In this document: positions 28,606 through 39,387 of the stretch, piece after piece
Numbering within the stretch: position 1 is the first letter of the stretch
Layout: each line of letters begins with the position of its first letter
Assembly: GCF_034702125.1 (NCBI RefSeq)
Contig: NC_085871.1
Location: 37,273,659 to 37,337,658, forward strand
Reading direction: 5' to 3'
DNA from: Engraulis encrasicolus
Taxonomy: Eukaryota; Chordata; Actinopteri; Clupeiformes; Engraulidae
Length of the DNA stretch: 64,000 nt
Program-made: the position numbers and the translations under genes
The notes under the pieces: generated by a model
The model's input: only the letters and a program-made list of their open reading frames with translations
Told to the model about the DNA's origin: nothing
Databases searched by the model: none

Positions 28606-30830
28606 CTGTGTGCAGCAGAGGTGTATAAAGAAAAAGTATGTGATATTACACACTTATTAGACTAGGTATTCCACTGTGCCTAATGAGAATCTAATGAGGC
28701 TTCCTAGTCCAGGTAGGTCTCATACAGCGTGTGGACCACCTGTATAGAAGTAGAAGTCAATTCATTATGTAAGTACCACAGTAGCACATATTACATAGAT
28801 GTTACACCAGGTCCAGGTCGGTCTCGCGCACCAAATGGATGACCTGTGTGTACAGACAGAGGTGTGCAAAGTAGAAATAGAAGCGGATTACATAGTTCTT
28901 CCATCATGCCTAACGGGTATCTAATGAGGGTCCAGGTATATTCCAAGAAGATGGTTCAGCAATAAACCAGCTTAAGTTAACCTTGAGGTAATGGTAAATC
29001 GTCTAATAGAAGAACCTGGAATCCTCATTTTCTTAACCAAATGACACCTGCAGGCAATGTATTAGTAGGTTAACTTTCTTCCTGGAGGTTAACCTACCCA
29101 AGTTCATCACTTAACCATTTTCTTGGAATACCCCAAGGGTTTGAGAATCCCACGGTTCAGATATTGTTTCAGATGTTTTATGTGTGATGCGAGCCTGCGA
29201 AGCTGTGACTGTAAATCCAAAGAAAAAATTCCCCTCTGCAGACAATGAAGCATACTTGACAATTGACATTACTCGAGTTTACCACCTGGTGGCAGCTGGC
29301 CTAATGGTTAGGGGGGTGGATAAAGACACAAGCTAAAGGGCAGCCGTGACCTAATGGGCTGGGCATCAGATAAGAGGATTGCAGGTTCGAATCCCACTCT
29401 TCCACTCCCTACCACACTCCATGGCTGAGGTGTCCTTGAGAAGGGCAACCTCACAACTCCATACTACTCCAGGGATTATAACCAATGCCCGGTAAAAATA
29501 TAAGAGGTTCTAGATAAAAGCATGAGCTAATTGAAATGTAATGTAAGTGTAATTGTAATGTAACATATCATGTAAGTTTATTTCCTGGTTGCAGCTGTGG
29601 CCTAATGGTGAGGGAGGTGGATAAACTCAACAGCCAAATGTAATATGTGCAGAGGTGTCAAAAGTAAAAATAAATACAAACACAGTTTCCTTCCAATACA
29701 AGTAACTTATCTGAGTAATAAGTAGACCCGTGTACTTGTCTTACGATCAGCTAACTCTGCACTGGTTGGATCAAGTTTGTGGTGGGTCCTTGTTAGGCTT
29801 TCAGTGTTTTTCAGTAACAACACAGTCTATCTAACTCATTAGGTACAATGGAGTAAATGGTGTAACTGCTATGTAATGCCATGTGCTAATGTTGTAATTA
29901 CGCCACAAATGCACTTTTACTTTTACTTTGGACACCGCTGGTAATATGCGTAATAATTGTATAGTAATGTGCAATAAAGTGTAATATCAAGTAACATTTA
30001 CCTCCTGGTTGAGCTCCACGGGCCGGCTGAAGCTCTGCGGTGCGCTGGCCATCAGCTTGCCGATGATGCGCTTGCTGAGCCGCAGGCTCTGCAGGTAGCG
30101 GATGTTGGCACGCTGGTTATCGTGGTGCGCCACCGAGAAGAAGGAGGCAGGGAACTTCTCGATGATGCCCACGAGCTCCCTCCGGTTGGGGCAGACCGTC
30201 ACCCACAGGTCCCGCTGGGCCTCCACGTCCTCCGGCCGGCAGAGGATGGCCTCCGGGTGGCTCTCCAGGACCCTCGCCACGCTCGCTGTGTCGGCCCCCA
30301 GGCCCTGCAAGACGCCTGCCGTCTCGTACACGTAGGTGGGACTCTCGAACAAGACCCAGCCCTTGAACTTGCGCACCTGACAAAGACAAAAGCTGTTCTC
30401 AGGTGTTTCTTCGTTTAGGTTTTCACTGTTTAATGTATTGTTAGTGCTATTTGAGTGTGATTTTTTTATTGTTATTCTTATTGTTTACTTTTTTTAGTTT
30501 TAATTTTTGGATTTTAACTCACTCTGGCCTATGGTGTTTTTTATTCATGTCAAAGTGTCTTTATTTTCTTTCTGTGAAGCATATTGTATTGCCCAAGTGT
30601 ATGAAAGGCGCTATATAAATTAACTTGACTACCTTGCGGATGTCCACCGACAGATCGTACAGGGAGCTGACGGTGTGCTGGTTCTCTGCCAGGTTGCTGA
30701 CGGTGACAAGAGGCGTGCTGCTCTGTTGGCGGACAGGCGGCTGCTGTTGTGTCTGAGTGCCGGGGGCGACAGGCAGGAGTCGGAGCCGTTGACAGTAGGC
30801 ACACAAGGACGCGGTGGTGGCCCGGAACAT
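28003..30830 (-). CDS. mterf2: mitochondrial transcription termination factor 2, 3 coding exons
   Basis: A member of the mTERF family of helical-repeat, nucleic-acid-binding proteins of the mitochondrial matrix; MTERF2 is tied to mitochondrial transcription and respiratory function. On the minus strand the exons are 30830-30633, 30376-30002 and 28605-28003: 1176 nt, 391 residues plus stop, all junctions phase 0. The start gives MFRATTASLCAYCQRLRLLP, an Arg-rich, acid-free leader typical of mitochondrial import. Family landmarks follow: DLSVDIRKVRKFKGWVL, LGADTASVARVLESHPEAIL, KLLSQNPYIML, CPALLYYSVPML, VRETPNVLELTTQIVLYRI and the C-terminal FNPVAPLKSAEE, which matches human MTERF2 (385 residues). 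An in-frame upstream Met (near 30890) is possible but lacks a leader character. It converges with cry1; CRY1-MTERF2 adjacency also exists in human. 5' UTR exons were not located. Confidence 0.92.
28606..28940 (-). repeat. tandem decayed echoes of the mterf2 exon 3 acceptor edge
   Basis: Read on the minus strand, two more copies of the exon start lie upstream: CTATACAG|GTGGTCCACACGCTG near 28740-28708 (VVHTLYETYLD) and GTACACACAG|GTCATCCAT near 28845-28812 (VIHLVRETDLD), against the live VIHTLRETYLD. A final GGGTCCAGGTA scrap is at 28928. Each unit of about 110-130 bp also repeats flanking intron sequence (AGAGGTGT, GCCTAATGAGAATCTAATGAGG / GCCTAACGGGTATCTAATGAGG). The AG acceptors survive in both echoes. 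Confidence 0.85.
28935..29137. mobile_element. MITE copy 2 (family of 24109-24270)
   Basis: GGTATATTCCAAGAAG at the left and TTCTTGGAATACCCC at the right. The interior AAGTTAACCTTGAGGTAATG and CTAATAGAAGAACCTGGAAT match copy 1. It lies in mterf2 intron 2. Confidence 0.75.
29335..29560 (+). mobile_element. tRNA-derived SINE in mterf2 intron 2
   Basis: An A-box-like GACCTAATGGGCTGGGC and a perfect B box GGTTCGAATCCCA spaced as in tRNA genes, then a tRNA-unrelated body ending TAGATAAAAGCATGAGC and an (ATGTA)-rich tail. Head fragments (CAGCTGTGGCCTAATGGT and similar) flank it at 29288 and 29593. The anticodon arm is not a plausible functional tRNA. Relatives in minus orientation are at 53245 and 57460. 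Confidence 0.75.
30002..30376 (-). CDS. mterf2: mterf2 coding exon 2
   Basis: Residues 67-191, VRKFKGWVLFESPTYVYETA ... PQSFSRPVELNQE, spanning the first mTERF helical repeats. Acceptor (minus) TTTGTCAG, donor GAG|GTAAAT. Confidence 0.93.
30430..30630 (-). mobile_element. retroelement 3' tail in mterf2 intron 1
   Basis: An AT-rich stretch ending TGTGAAGCATATTGTATTGC and GTATGAAAGGCGCTATATAA, the usual terminus of fish LINE/SINE copies. By sense of the tail it reads on the plus strand, opposite to the gene. I list it on the gene's strand only because it lies in the mterf2 intron. Confidence 0.4.
30633..30830 (-). CDS. mterf2: mterf2 coding exon 1
   Basis: Residues 1-66: a presumed mitochondrial targeting leader, a Gln/Pro-rich low-conservation stretch (TQTQQQPPVRQQ) and the start of the conserved core (SLYDLSVDIRK). 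The ATG has A at -3. Donor AAG|GTAGTC is acceptable but not strong. Confidence 0.88.
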
Positions 30831-32050
30831 GGTGTCCAATTTGGAGGCTGGCTGCAGGTCGGAACTTTGGGAACATGAGGAACACATAGATTTAGCATGG
30901 CAACTGAAGGATGGAAGCTGGCAACATAACCCTTCATGCAACCATAAAAAAACCATTACTGTTATGAAAGCATGACACGCAGTTGCATTATTACTAGTGT
31001 TGAGTGCCATTGAAGACTTTCCTATTACTACTGCTGCTACTTCTACTGTTCTTGTAATTAAACATCATAATGTTGTAATTATCCTCGATGTTTGCATTAC
31101 ATTTTTGTTTATTATAGGCTGCTTGAAGTGAGAAGGACATATATAGAAACTAGGCTATTATGTCACCGATGATATGCTGTGATGTTCTGACAACGCTGCC
31201 AGTGCCCAGCCTACTTTATACTGAGCAGCAAAGCCACATGGGGGTGTGAGTTTGGGCACTGCCTGTTACTTGGCAAAGGAACAGAACAACATGTTCCATA
31301 ACCCCAGTTTAAGGATACGAACAGCGCGGGCACAGTGCGCAAAGCACAATACTGATATGCTACAAGGCTTTTTGAACATGTAGTGGGAGACTTTTTGTGC
31401 GTATGTGAAAACCAACCTCCAAACAGCTTACATAATAAGGAATATTACACTGATAAAGGGTTAAGTAACGAATGACGGTTGCTCGTTGAGTACACTTTGT
31501 TCATAATGTAATGCCAGTAGAGCTAATACACGTATCTATGCTCTTACGCACGAGATATCAATGCGAGGCGAGAAAGATGAGTTTTTTTTGTGTGCAATGC
31601 AGACATGCAAAAATATGCAATGGTTTGTTTGTTATATCAATTGTTATTGTTCAGCTGAAGAGAAGCACACAAAGCAACCAACACAAACTCACCAAAATGA
31701 AGACGACTGTTCTCTTCCTCGCGCAGTAGAAGTGTCCTCCCTGATCTTCTTTCAGTTGCACAACTGTCTCGGTTGTGTGTTTTTTTTATGTACACATGGA
31801 ATGTTTCTGTCCAGACAGCTGACACAGTGTTACCGTTTCAGCGAGCCTGACGTGACTGAGCAAGATTTCATTGGCACAGTTGTAGTTACGCTGCTGTGCG
31901 TAATATGACCTACGTGACTGCGATTCTTGATCTGCGCTGCGCTTTCTCACTAAACAGCTTGGATAGGGGTGAGCATAGGACTGTTATGTAGGATGGAGAG
32001 CTAGAAGGGGCATTCAATCTTTCAGCAGATTGACGTGCTGTGCTGTCTCA

Positions 32051-32118
32051 CTCATTCATTCATTCATTCATTCATTCATTCATTCATTCATTCATTCATT
32101 CGTTCGTTCGTTCATTCA
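32051..32118. repeat. (ATTC)n microsatellite
   Basis: About 16 CATT units with a short CGTT variant block at the right end. Confidence 0.95.
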
Positions 32119-32269
32119 AGCAACCAATCATTTTACAGAGACAAATGTATACAAAATTTAAATTGGTAACACTTTGCAGCATTGGTAAAAGGACAAGTTT
32201 ACAATTTTGAACATTATAACATCTGAGTTGTCTGCCATGTTTAAGAGCCCACCTCACCATTTTTTTTAG

Positions 32270-32270
32270 A

Positions 32271-32310
<40 letters not shown>
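32270..32310. repeat. (ATT)n microsatellite
   Basis: About 13 ATT units. Confidence 0.95.
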
Positions 32311-33354
32311 TTGCTGCTGTCTCAAAAAATCCGCTTTTTACATTTTTTATTTGTCATTTTTATTGCCTTTTTTTAATACCCCTGAACACTTGGTGAGTGC
32401 ATGTTCTTGAAAACAAATGTGGTTTTAAGAACATATTTGGACATGACGGCCATTCTAAGTGGTTGGAGTGGTGGAGACAAAATCCAAATAAGCCAAATAA
32501 CACAGCAGCAAACATGGAATAAGCTGTGAGGGGGAACTCTAAAGCATTGCAGACAACCAAAGCCAAGGGGTTTAATGTTCAAAATAGTGCACTTGTCCTT
32601 TAACACATAGGAGCACCATTTCATCTCAATGCAATGTGATACTTTTTAGCAGCATTTTATACCACCTTTGTTGAACTTTCAACAATAAACATGTTTGATG
32701 CTTCATTAAACATTATATTTTCATTAACTATGTTACATTAGATTAATGATGATTACATATCACATCATTGAATTATATTACATGATTATAGTACATTGCA
32801 TGGATGAGGCATGCATGCTATTTACGTATTTGTCTGCAGTGAGCACTGTGTGCTGTGGAGTGCTGTGTCACATTGATAATGGGAGTGTCCCAGGTGGGCT
32901 TTCACTTTCATGCACACTATTACAATGCGCTTGGATGGATGTGCAAATCATATCTCTTGCTTCTTATATTTTTGTTTTCTGACACATATTTTCTTAGAAA
33001 CAAGACTTTTGAAGTGATGGGTCTATTCAAAAGTGTCTGGTCCACTTTGACACCTGACCCCAGCCATAGGTTCTGATTAGCCCTTTATGGATTCCCTGCC
33101 ACCGTTTCCTTCAAAAATAGGTGACGTAACAGCTCTTGAGTCTTGAGTGTTAATTACAATCAGATTGCTGGCAGGGTTTTACTTTCTCAATCCAGATTAT
33201 AGACAATCAACTATATTACCAAAATATTTGCTAACCTGCCTTGACTGATTCGCACACATAAACTCAAGTGTCATCCCATTCCTAGGTTTCAATATGATGT
33301 TGGTTCTCCTTTTGCAGCTAGTAAGCCTCAACTCTTCTTTTAAGGCTGTCCACA

Positions 33355-33860
33355 ATACAAGAGAGTGTGTTTATATGAATTGTTGACCCTTCTTCCAAAA
33401 GTGCATTGGTGAGATTACATCAGGTGTTTGTCGAGAAGGCTTGGCTCTCAGTCTCCGCTCCAATTTATCCCAAAGTTTTTCTATCGACGTCAGGTCAAGA
33501 CTCTGTGCAGGTCAGTCGAGTTCATTTACATCAGACTCTGTCATCCACATCTTTACTGACCTTGCTTTGTGCACTGGTGCACAGTCATGTTGGAAGAGAA
33601 AGGGGCCTGCTGCAAACTGTTCCCACAAGGTTGGGAGCATGGAAAATGTTTTGGTATCCTGAAGCATTCAAAGTTAATTTCACTGGAACTAAGGGGCCAG
33701 GCCAAATCCTGAAAAATACCCCATGCCATTAACCCCCCACCAAATTTCACACTAAGCACAATGCATTCCGAAATGTGCCATTTTCCTGGCAACCTTCAAA
33801 TCCAGACTCATCCCTCAGATTGCCAGATGGAAAACAGTGATTCATCACTCTAGAGAAAGC
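33355..33860 (-). mobile_element. Tc1/mariner transposase remnant
   Basis: The minus strand reads WHISECIVLSVKFGGGLMAW, then FSSNMTVHQCTKQG where active Tc1-like enzymes have FQHDNAPVHKA. Further on is the frame-broken equivalent of the LERRLRAKP region. Several frameshifts. A dead DDE transposase fragment in the mterf2-rpap3 interval. Confidence 0.75.
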
Positions 33861-33959
33861 ATCTCCACAGCTTTAGAGTCTGTTGGCATGCTTTATTGTC
33901 ACTATATAGATGAGTGAGATGTTGTTTGGAAGCAAACACACAGATGCCCAGACATGGAG

Positions 33960-34445
33960 TTTAAAAGTCTGATGGCAGTGGGGGATAGAAACTGTCCTTC
34001 ATTCTCGTAGTGCTGCACAAAGAGTGCTAAAGCAGCTGCCAGATGGTAGCTTAGTGAAGAGCTTGACCAGGGCGCGAGTGATCTTTAAATATATTGCTCT
34101 GTTTGTACAGCGTGTATGGAGGATCTCCTCAAGTGTGGTAGTTGGCAACCAATGATTCTCTCTGCTGTTTTAATAATGCGCTGTAACATCTTGTTGTTGT
34201 CGTGTGTGCAGCTGGTGATACCAAGATGTAGGCTTAGCTGTAGTCATTGATTCAATGATACACCGGTAGAAATTGGTGAGTAGATCTCGTGGTAGCTGGG
34301 CACTCTTTGGTGCCCGCAGGAAATATGGCCTTTGGGCCTTTTGGCTATTGCTGAGGCGTTGGTGGTCCATGAAAGGTCCTGGCTGATGTGCACTATCCAG
34401 AAATCTGAAACTCTGTACTAGGGGTAGGCCTACACAAGTTGACAT
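33960..34445 (-). mobile_element. LINE (L2/Rex-like) ORF2 C-terminal remnant
   Basis: The minus strand reads LVQSFRFLDSAHQPGPF, YFLRAPKSAQLPRDLLTNFY and CIIESM, then a diverged region equivalent to the usual LLPSGRRYRS ending near 34040. Multiple disruptions; a pseudogene fragment. The family is named by motif resemblance only. Confidence 0.65.
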
Positions 34446-35038
34446 GAATTCGAAGCTCTAGCATTCAACTGTGCAAAAAGTCGGCGGCCTCTTTGCGCTA
34501 TCCGCCTCAGCATCTGACTCCTCCATCAGTTCACATGGACCACTTTGTTCAGTTCAGTTGTTGTTCCTAAACTCTTTCATTTTCTTATCTTAAAGTTGAC
34601 AATTGATTGTGGAACATTTAAGACCAAGGACATTTCATGACTTGATTTGAGGAGAATCCTATGACAGTTCCATGGTGGGCTCCTGAGAGTGGTCCATTCT
34701 TTCAGAAATGTTTCAAACAGTCTGAATGCCTAGTAGGCAGCGGGGCCAGAAATCCTATCTTGCAAGTTCGTCGGAGTGATCAGGTGGCAACTTGGTTTTT
34801 GCTCATATATATCCATCAGAGTGCATAAATCAATATTCTAAGTGTTGCCATCGTCAAAAGTTGCACATTCATATAAAAAACAAAGGTTGAAATAGCGATT
34901 TTTGGTAATGTAGGAATGTCATTAAAATTGACCTCTTCAACAAGAAAAGTGTCACCAAATGAATTTGAATTGATCCACAAGAGCAAAATTTCACATATAC
35001 GTGTGTATTATGCCTATCAATATTTCTTTATGGGTGTA

Positions 35039-35310
35039 ATGGCAGTCAGGCATAGCGCCACCATGTGGTAGGTAAGTGAACTGCTTGAAATGCACTGCAG
35101 CTACTGTTTATTCCATATAGGAAAAAGTGGTGAAGTTGATGTGTAGATTCTATTAAACATGGCCTATGAGTGAAATGGCAGTTAAGTATAGTGCCACCAT
35201 TTGGTAGGCGATTGAACTGCTTGAAATGCACTGCAGCTACTGTTAATTCCATATAGGAAAAAGTGGTGAAGTTGATGTGTAGATTCTATTAAACATGGCC
35301 TACTTTGTGA
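35039..35310. repeat. 136-bp tandem duplication
   Basis: Two nearly identical units (35039-35174 and 35175-35310) starting ATGGCAGT and sharing GAACTGCTTGAAATGCACTG and ATATAGGAAAAAGTGGTGAA. Only about ten differences, so a recent duplication. Confidence 0.9.
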
Positions 35311-35402
35311 ATGGTTTGTTGATGTCTTGTAAAATAAGGAAATTGTGTGGTGACAAACGTACCACAGGTAAACCGTTAATTGTTAATTCAACATTCATTG
35401 CC

Positions 35403-35508
35403 CTTTAATAAACAACGTTTCGGTACTAGACCATCATCACGCAATCTCTTTCAAAAGAGAAAGAGATTGCCTGATGAAGGTCTAGTACCGAAAGGTTGCT
35501 TATTAAAG
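35403..35508. mobile_element. 106-bp foldback built on the CGAAACGTT motif
   Basis: A nearly perfect hairpin. The left arm (35403-35452) contains ACGTTTCGGTACTAGACC, the right arm (35457-35508) GGTCTAGTACCGAAAGGT, with a 4-base loop. Half of this motif also occurs at 10812-10844. Confidence 0.8.
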
Positions 35509-35789
35509 ACAGTACAGCGAAATGGTCAGTGTGCAGGAGTTTCTTTAACTATTGCTGAGTGACCCATGGTGCCATCTCCGAAGTTAAACATTCATTGCCC
35601 GACATGAATAATAATTAGCAGGTCATGGCTGATTGTAATTATGAACACAAAACACATAATCACAACTTAGTTACTGTCTTCTGCAGACAAAAGACAAAAT
35701 TCTCAACATTTTAAGCAAGACTCTATTATTAGTTGTGTACTATTATTATAATTTATAATTATGATAATTATGCAAATATGAAAATATAA

Positions 35790-37655
35790 ATCCAAGGTGG
35801 TCACAATTTTCCAGCATGGCCACCCTCTCCACTTGCAATAAAGGCCTGGAATAGTTCACTTAATGATGCAAGCATGCAATTTGGTACAAAATGTTCATCA
35901 GAATTCACTCTTTGAAAAAAGGTTGCTGGCCTCAGGGAATTCCAAGATGGCCACCTTCCACCAATGACGCCTTAGCCTATATTAACTGATTTGCAGTACA
36001 ATTATTTTAAGAAAAAATATTTTATTATTATTTTAAGAAACAATTACTTTCCTATCCCCAGTCAGCTGGATTTTCTAACTAGTCTTGGCCTTATCAGCAG
36101 ATGTATTCCAAAAAACCTTGAACAGCCTCATTTCCCATCCTCTGACAAGTCAAGTGGAGTGTACTGACTACTCATTGGTGCTTTGATGCATTGGTGGCTT
36201 TTAAATTCCACTGAGGAAATTGGCAAAGGTGTTGTTATCCAAGTTGACAAGTTGGGGGAACCCACAGCTTTTTTCTTGTTAACTACACATCATTTACAGT
36301 CCTTCCATTTTGGCCAAGTTGTACAGTAGGTAAGGACATTGGAATGATTGGCATGATGCTGTGCTGGAAACATGAGACCCTACATCTCCGATAGAATTGA
36401 TTGTGTTTGATATATTTGACCCAGTCAACTTTGATTTTCCTGAGTAAGTTGGGAGCTGTATATCTTTTGCTGTCTGCATCAGACTTGGTACAACCAAAAC
36501 TCTCTCTGAATGAGATGGTCCTAGGAGGAAGCCAATAGCCACATCTTTTCCCATGTCAAATTATGGTAAGGGAGATCGCAGCACCACGTCTGTGTAATGA
36601 TAAAAGAAAGTTAATGCATGGTGTGACCTTTTCTTACTTTTCTCTGCCAAATTATACCAATGGCAATTTTCTCCACTCAATTCTAGATATGCAACACTCA
36701 AGGCTGATGTGTGGCCAAACCCAGAGCCTTCAAGTCATTGTCATCCACAAACTTTACAACACAATTGGACAAGAGAAGGCCTAATACATGCTGTTCTGCC
36801 ATGCTTTTACACAGTGGTGTACTGTCTACGTATAGAACGCAGGTATACGCAGTATACCCTCTTCCAAATTTCAGGAATTTCAGTATACCCACTTAAAATT
36901 GATTGATCCATTACTTAGAATAGCACAAATATATACAGTATACCCACCTGAAAAAATTCTCAAAATATACAGTATACCCACCTCAAAAAATTGGTCACAG
37001 CCTTCAAAACCAATGATAAAGGAAAGTTGTTGAATGAGAGATTCAGCACTGCAGATTGTATGCGTGATGCGAGCCATTAACTATTTTGCAGAAAGGCCAT
37101 GTGAAGGCATCCCTCCAACAGCAGCAGCACTGATACAATACACTACATAATATGCAACAAATCAAGCAGAGTGCCTGTGGGTTTTGAAGCATATGCCAAC
37201 CAGAACTCAAAGAAATTAAATCCAACTGACGGGAGAAGATTGGCAAAGAATGAACAGGGCAGCCATTGCAAAGAGTAGTAAAAGTTTGCTAAGTGCGGCA
37301 GGTGCACATGCCTCAGGCTTGGTCTTATATGCATAGTCTAGTGAAGCTGCAAATGTGAAGTACAGTTCTGCTTAATCCTTTTACTTCAGTCCTGTCAAGA
37401 TTTTGGCATTATATTGTGCAGTTTTAGTATTTGTGAATCATGTTTTTGAATAAGAAATCACAGATCCTTTTCAGACTGTATCACAGTATTGTTCTTCAGT
37501 AATTTGTTGATTTCATTGAAGTAATTGCATATATGTTAGTTAGCATTAGTAATTGTTGGTGGAGAGCATCTTGAAACGGAGAGCATAGCATCTTTGCCTT
37601 ATTTATAAGTGGAGAGGGTGGCCATATTGAAAACGGTGGCCATCTGGATTTTATC
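35790..37655. repeat. pair of inverted 55-bp blocks 1.8 kb apart
   Basis: ATGGCCACCCTCTCCACTTG at 35816 and its near-complement AAGTGGAGAGGGTGGCCAT at 37608, each next to a second GTGGCCATCTGGAT/ATCCAAGGTGGTCAC block. A further direct variant (AAGATGGCAACCCTCTGCAC) is at 37764. They may be the ends of one decayed DNA element. No ORF lies between. Confidence 0.5.
36800..36985. repeat. CAGTATACCCACC motif array
   Basis: CAGTATACCC recurs four times (about 36850, 36891, 36938, 36972), the last three followed by ACNT, in a stretch that starts CAGTGGTGTACTGTCTACGT. It resembles one end of a hAT-like element with subterminal repeats; the other end was not found. Confidence 0.5.
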
Positions 37656-37857
37656 AATGGACAATGCTCTTCTTTCAAAAGTGGATTGTAGATAACATTT
37701 GCAGTATTTCATGCTATCATAATTAAAGCTATTCGTGGCCTCATTTAAAAAATGGCCATATTTTAAGATGGCAACCCTCTGCACTTATAAAGAGTGCACA
37801 CTAATGAACATTTGTGCCAAATCTATATGTGCACTTTTCTGTGCACTTACCGGTATA

Positions 37858-38535
37858 TAAATAAGCAAAAACCGAAGTAGCGCCCCCTGTGGTGGCCAAG
37901 GGAGCAGGTTTATGCACTGGCAACAGACAGATTTGGATTCAGCACCCCCAAATTGACCAAGTTTTATTTATTTATTTTTAAGTTGCCACTAAGAGGTCAC
38001 AACAAAACTCATTTTCCAGATGAGCTATGATTTCTGGTCCGCAGCCTATGTGTCATATTTTGGTATTTTCTTCCATCTTGAGTCTAGATTGTAATGTATA
38101 TGTATGTTGTTCGATAATTCAACCAATTAGCTGTCATGTTTAGAGAAAAACATGGCTTGAAGTAAAGAAACAGTCCAAAACCAGCATTTTAAGTCAGTTT
38201 GAACTAGCCCCTGCACCCCCGCCCTGCACCCCCCCCCCCCCCCACACACACACCAAGTCTTCAGTTTCATGGAAAATGTTGTTACAAAGCAATCTGTAAA
38301 ATGTTATAACTGAACAGGAAAGAAAACTTTAAAACTCTGTTTCTACCCATAAATAAGCAAAAATGAATATAGCGCCCCTTGTGGTGGCCAAACATGCAGG
38401 CTGGCGCCGTGGCAACAGGCAGATTTGGATTCAGCACCCCCAAATTGATCAAGAAAACATGTTTTTAAGTTGCCACTAAACGGTCACAACGAAACTCATT
38501 TTCTAGATGAGCTATGATTCTTGGCCCGCTGCCTA
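37858..38535. repeat. diverged direct duplication (about 190-bp units)
   Basis: AAATAAGCAAAAACCGAAGT followed by AGCGCCCCCTGTGGTGGCCA (from 37858) and AAATAAGCAAAAATGAATAT followed by AGCGCCCCTTGTGGTGGCCA (from 38351) start two units. Both continue CAGATTTGGATTCAGCACCC and ATGAGCTATGATT. A poly(C)15 run lies between them (38230-38244). Confidence 0.8.
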
Positions 38536-38539
38536 TAGG

Positions 38540-39234
38540 TGATGAGTGACAGAGACTGTTCTTCTGTTTCGCCACGCTGTGGCAGCACTGTGCCTTCACT
38601 GCGTGGCGCGCAAAGTATTGTGGTACTTGGGTGTCATGACGCCAAGTTGAAAACAGAAAACGTCAGAACTAGTCGACAAGCACTGCTAGGGTCAGCAAAC
38701 TAGTGCACGTCTCTGAGTTAGAATCAGTGCTTCGTTGAATTTTCATCAATTCATCTTTTATCTATGCACTTCAATAATAGGTAACGTTTGGTTCTTGGAC
38801 ATTTCAAGGAACGATGCTGTCAGAAAACGTTAGCAGAATGCTACCTTGATGTCTATGAGTATGCCAGTAGACTATCCAACTAAATTTATCTCTGACTTAA
38901 ACGCTCTCATTATCTATTTCATATAATCCGCTGTGTTTATCTAACATAACATTACCTAGGCAATTTCGTAGGTATAACGTATTGTACGGTTTTGCCATCT
39001 GGGGTGTCGCATCTGTTGCCTTTGGGCAGTGAGAGTGAAACTCACGTGTGTGTAAAGGCTGAGTTGTAGCTAACTGTTTGCTATTTTACTTAGCTTTGAT
39101 GTTCTGCATGGTGTGTGGCTTTCGAAACCACAACAGCGTGCTATTAAGGTGTGATGTTGTAAAGCACCAATTAGGCTTGTATAGTAGTAGCATGTTTTGA
39201 CATCGCCGCTTTGGCTTGACATTGGAAGGCAGTT
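38540..39234 (+). promoter_or_regulatory. rpap3: rpap3 5' flank and probable promoter/5' UTR
   Basis: Upstream of the rpap3 ATG. A locally GC-richer patch (38560-38620, TTCGCCACGCTGTGGCAGCA, GCGTGGCGCGC) may be the core promoter. No TATA box seen. An untranslated first exon ending near 38780 (ATAG|GTAACG) is possible but unproven. Confidence 0.35.
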
Positions 39235-39387
39235 ATGAGCAACGGGAGTAAAGCCATAGAGCTACAGATGCAGATGCGTCAAAATACGGAAGATCTCCAC
39301 AACTTCATGAGAGAACTCGACAGCTGGGAATCGGATATAAAGAAGAAGGACGAACAACTGCGCTCCGGGGACAGTGGTGATTCCTCG
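39235..39387 (+). CDS. rpap3: rpap3 coding exon 1
   Basis: Residues 1-51, MSNGSKAIELQMQMRQNTED to RSGDSGDSS. Start ATG with G at -3; donor TCG|GTATGA. Confidence 0.92.

Larger units (their letters stand above)
30831..33354. other. mterf2 5' flank and intergenic DNA
   Basis: Probable mterf2 5' UTR and promoter near the left edge, without a recognisable TATA box or CpG-rich core. The rest is unique AT-rich DNA with two microsatellites (32051 and 32270). No gene seen. Confidence 0.5.

Noticed and set aside
27913..28665. 250-residue plus-strand ORF opposite mterf2
   Set aside because: Antisense shadow of GC-rich mterf2 exon 3. The minus-strand frame has clear mTERF homology, the plus frame none, and it runs through the splice acceptor and echo region.
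29370..29400. Perfect tRNA B box, possible tRNA gene
   Set aside because: The surrounding sequence does not fold into a proper cloverleaf by eye and continues into a SINE body and tail. Similar heads recur in the window.
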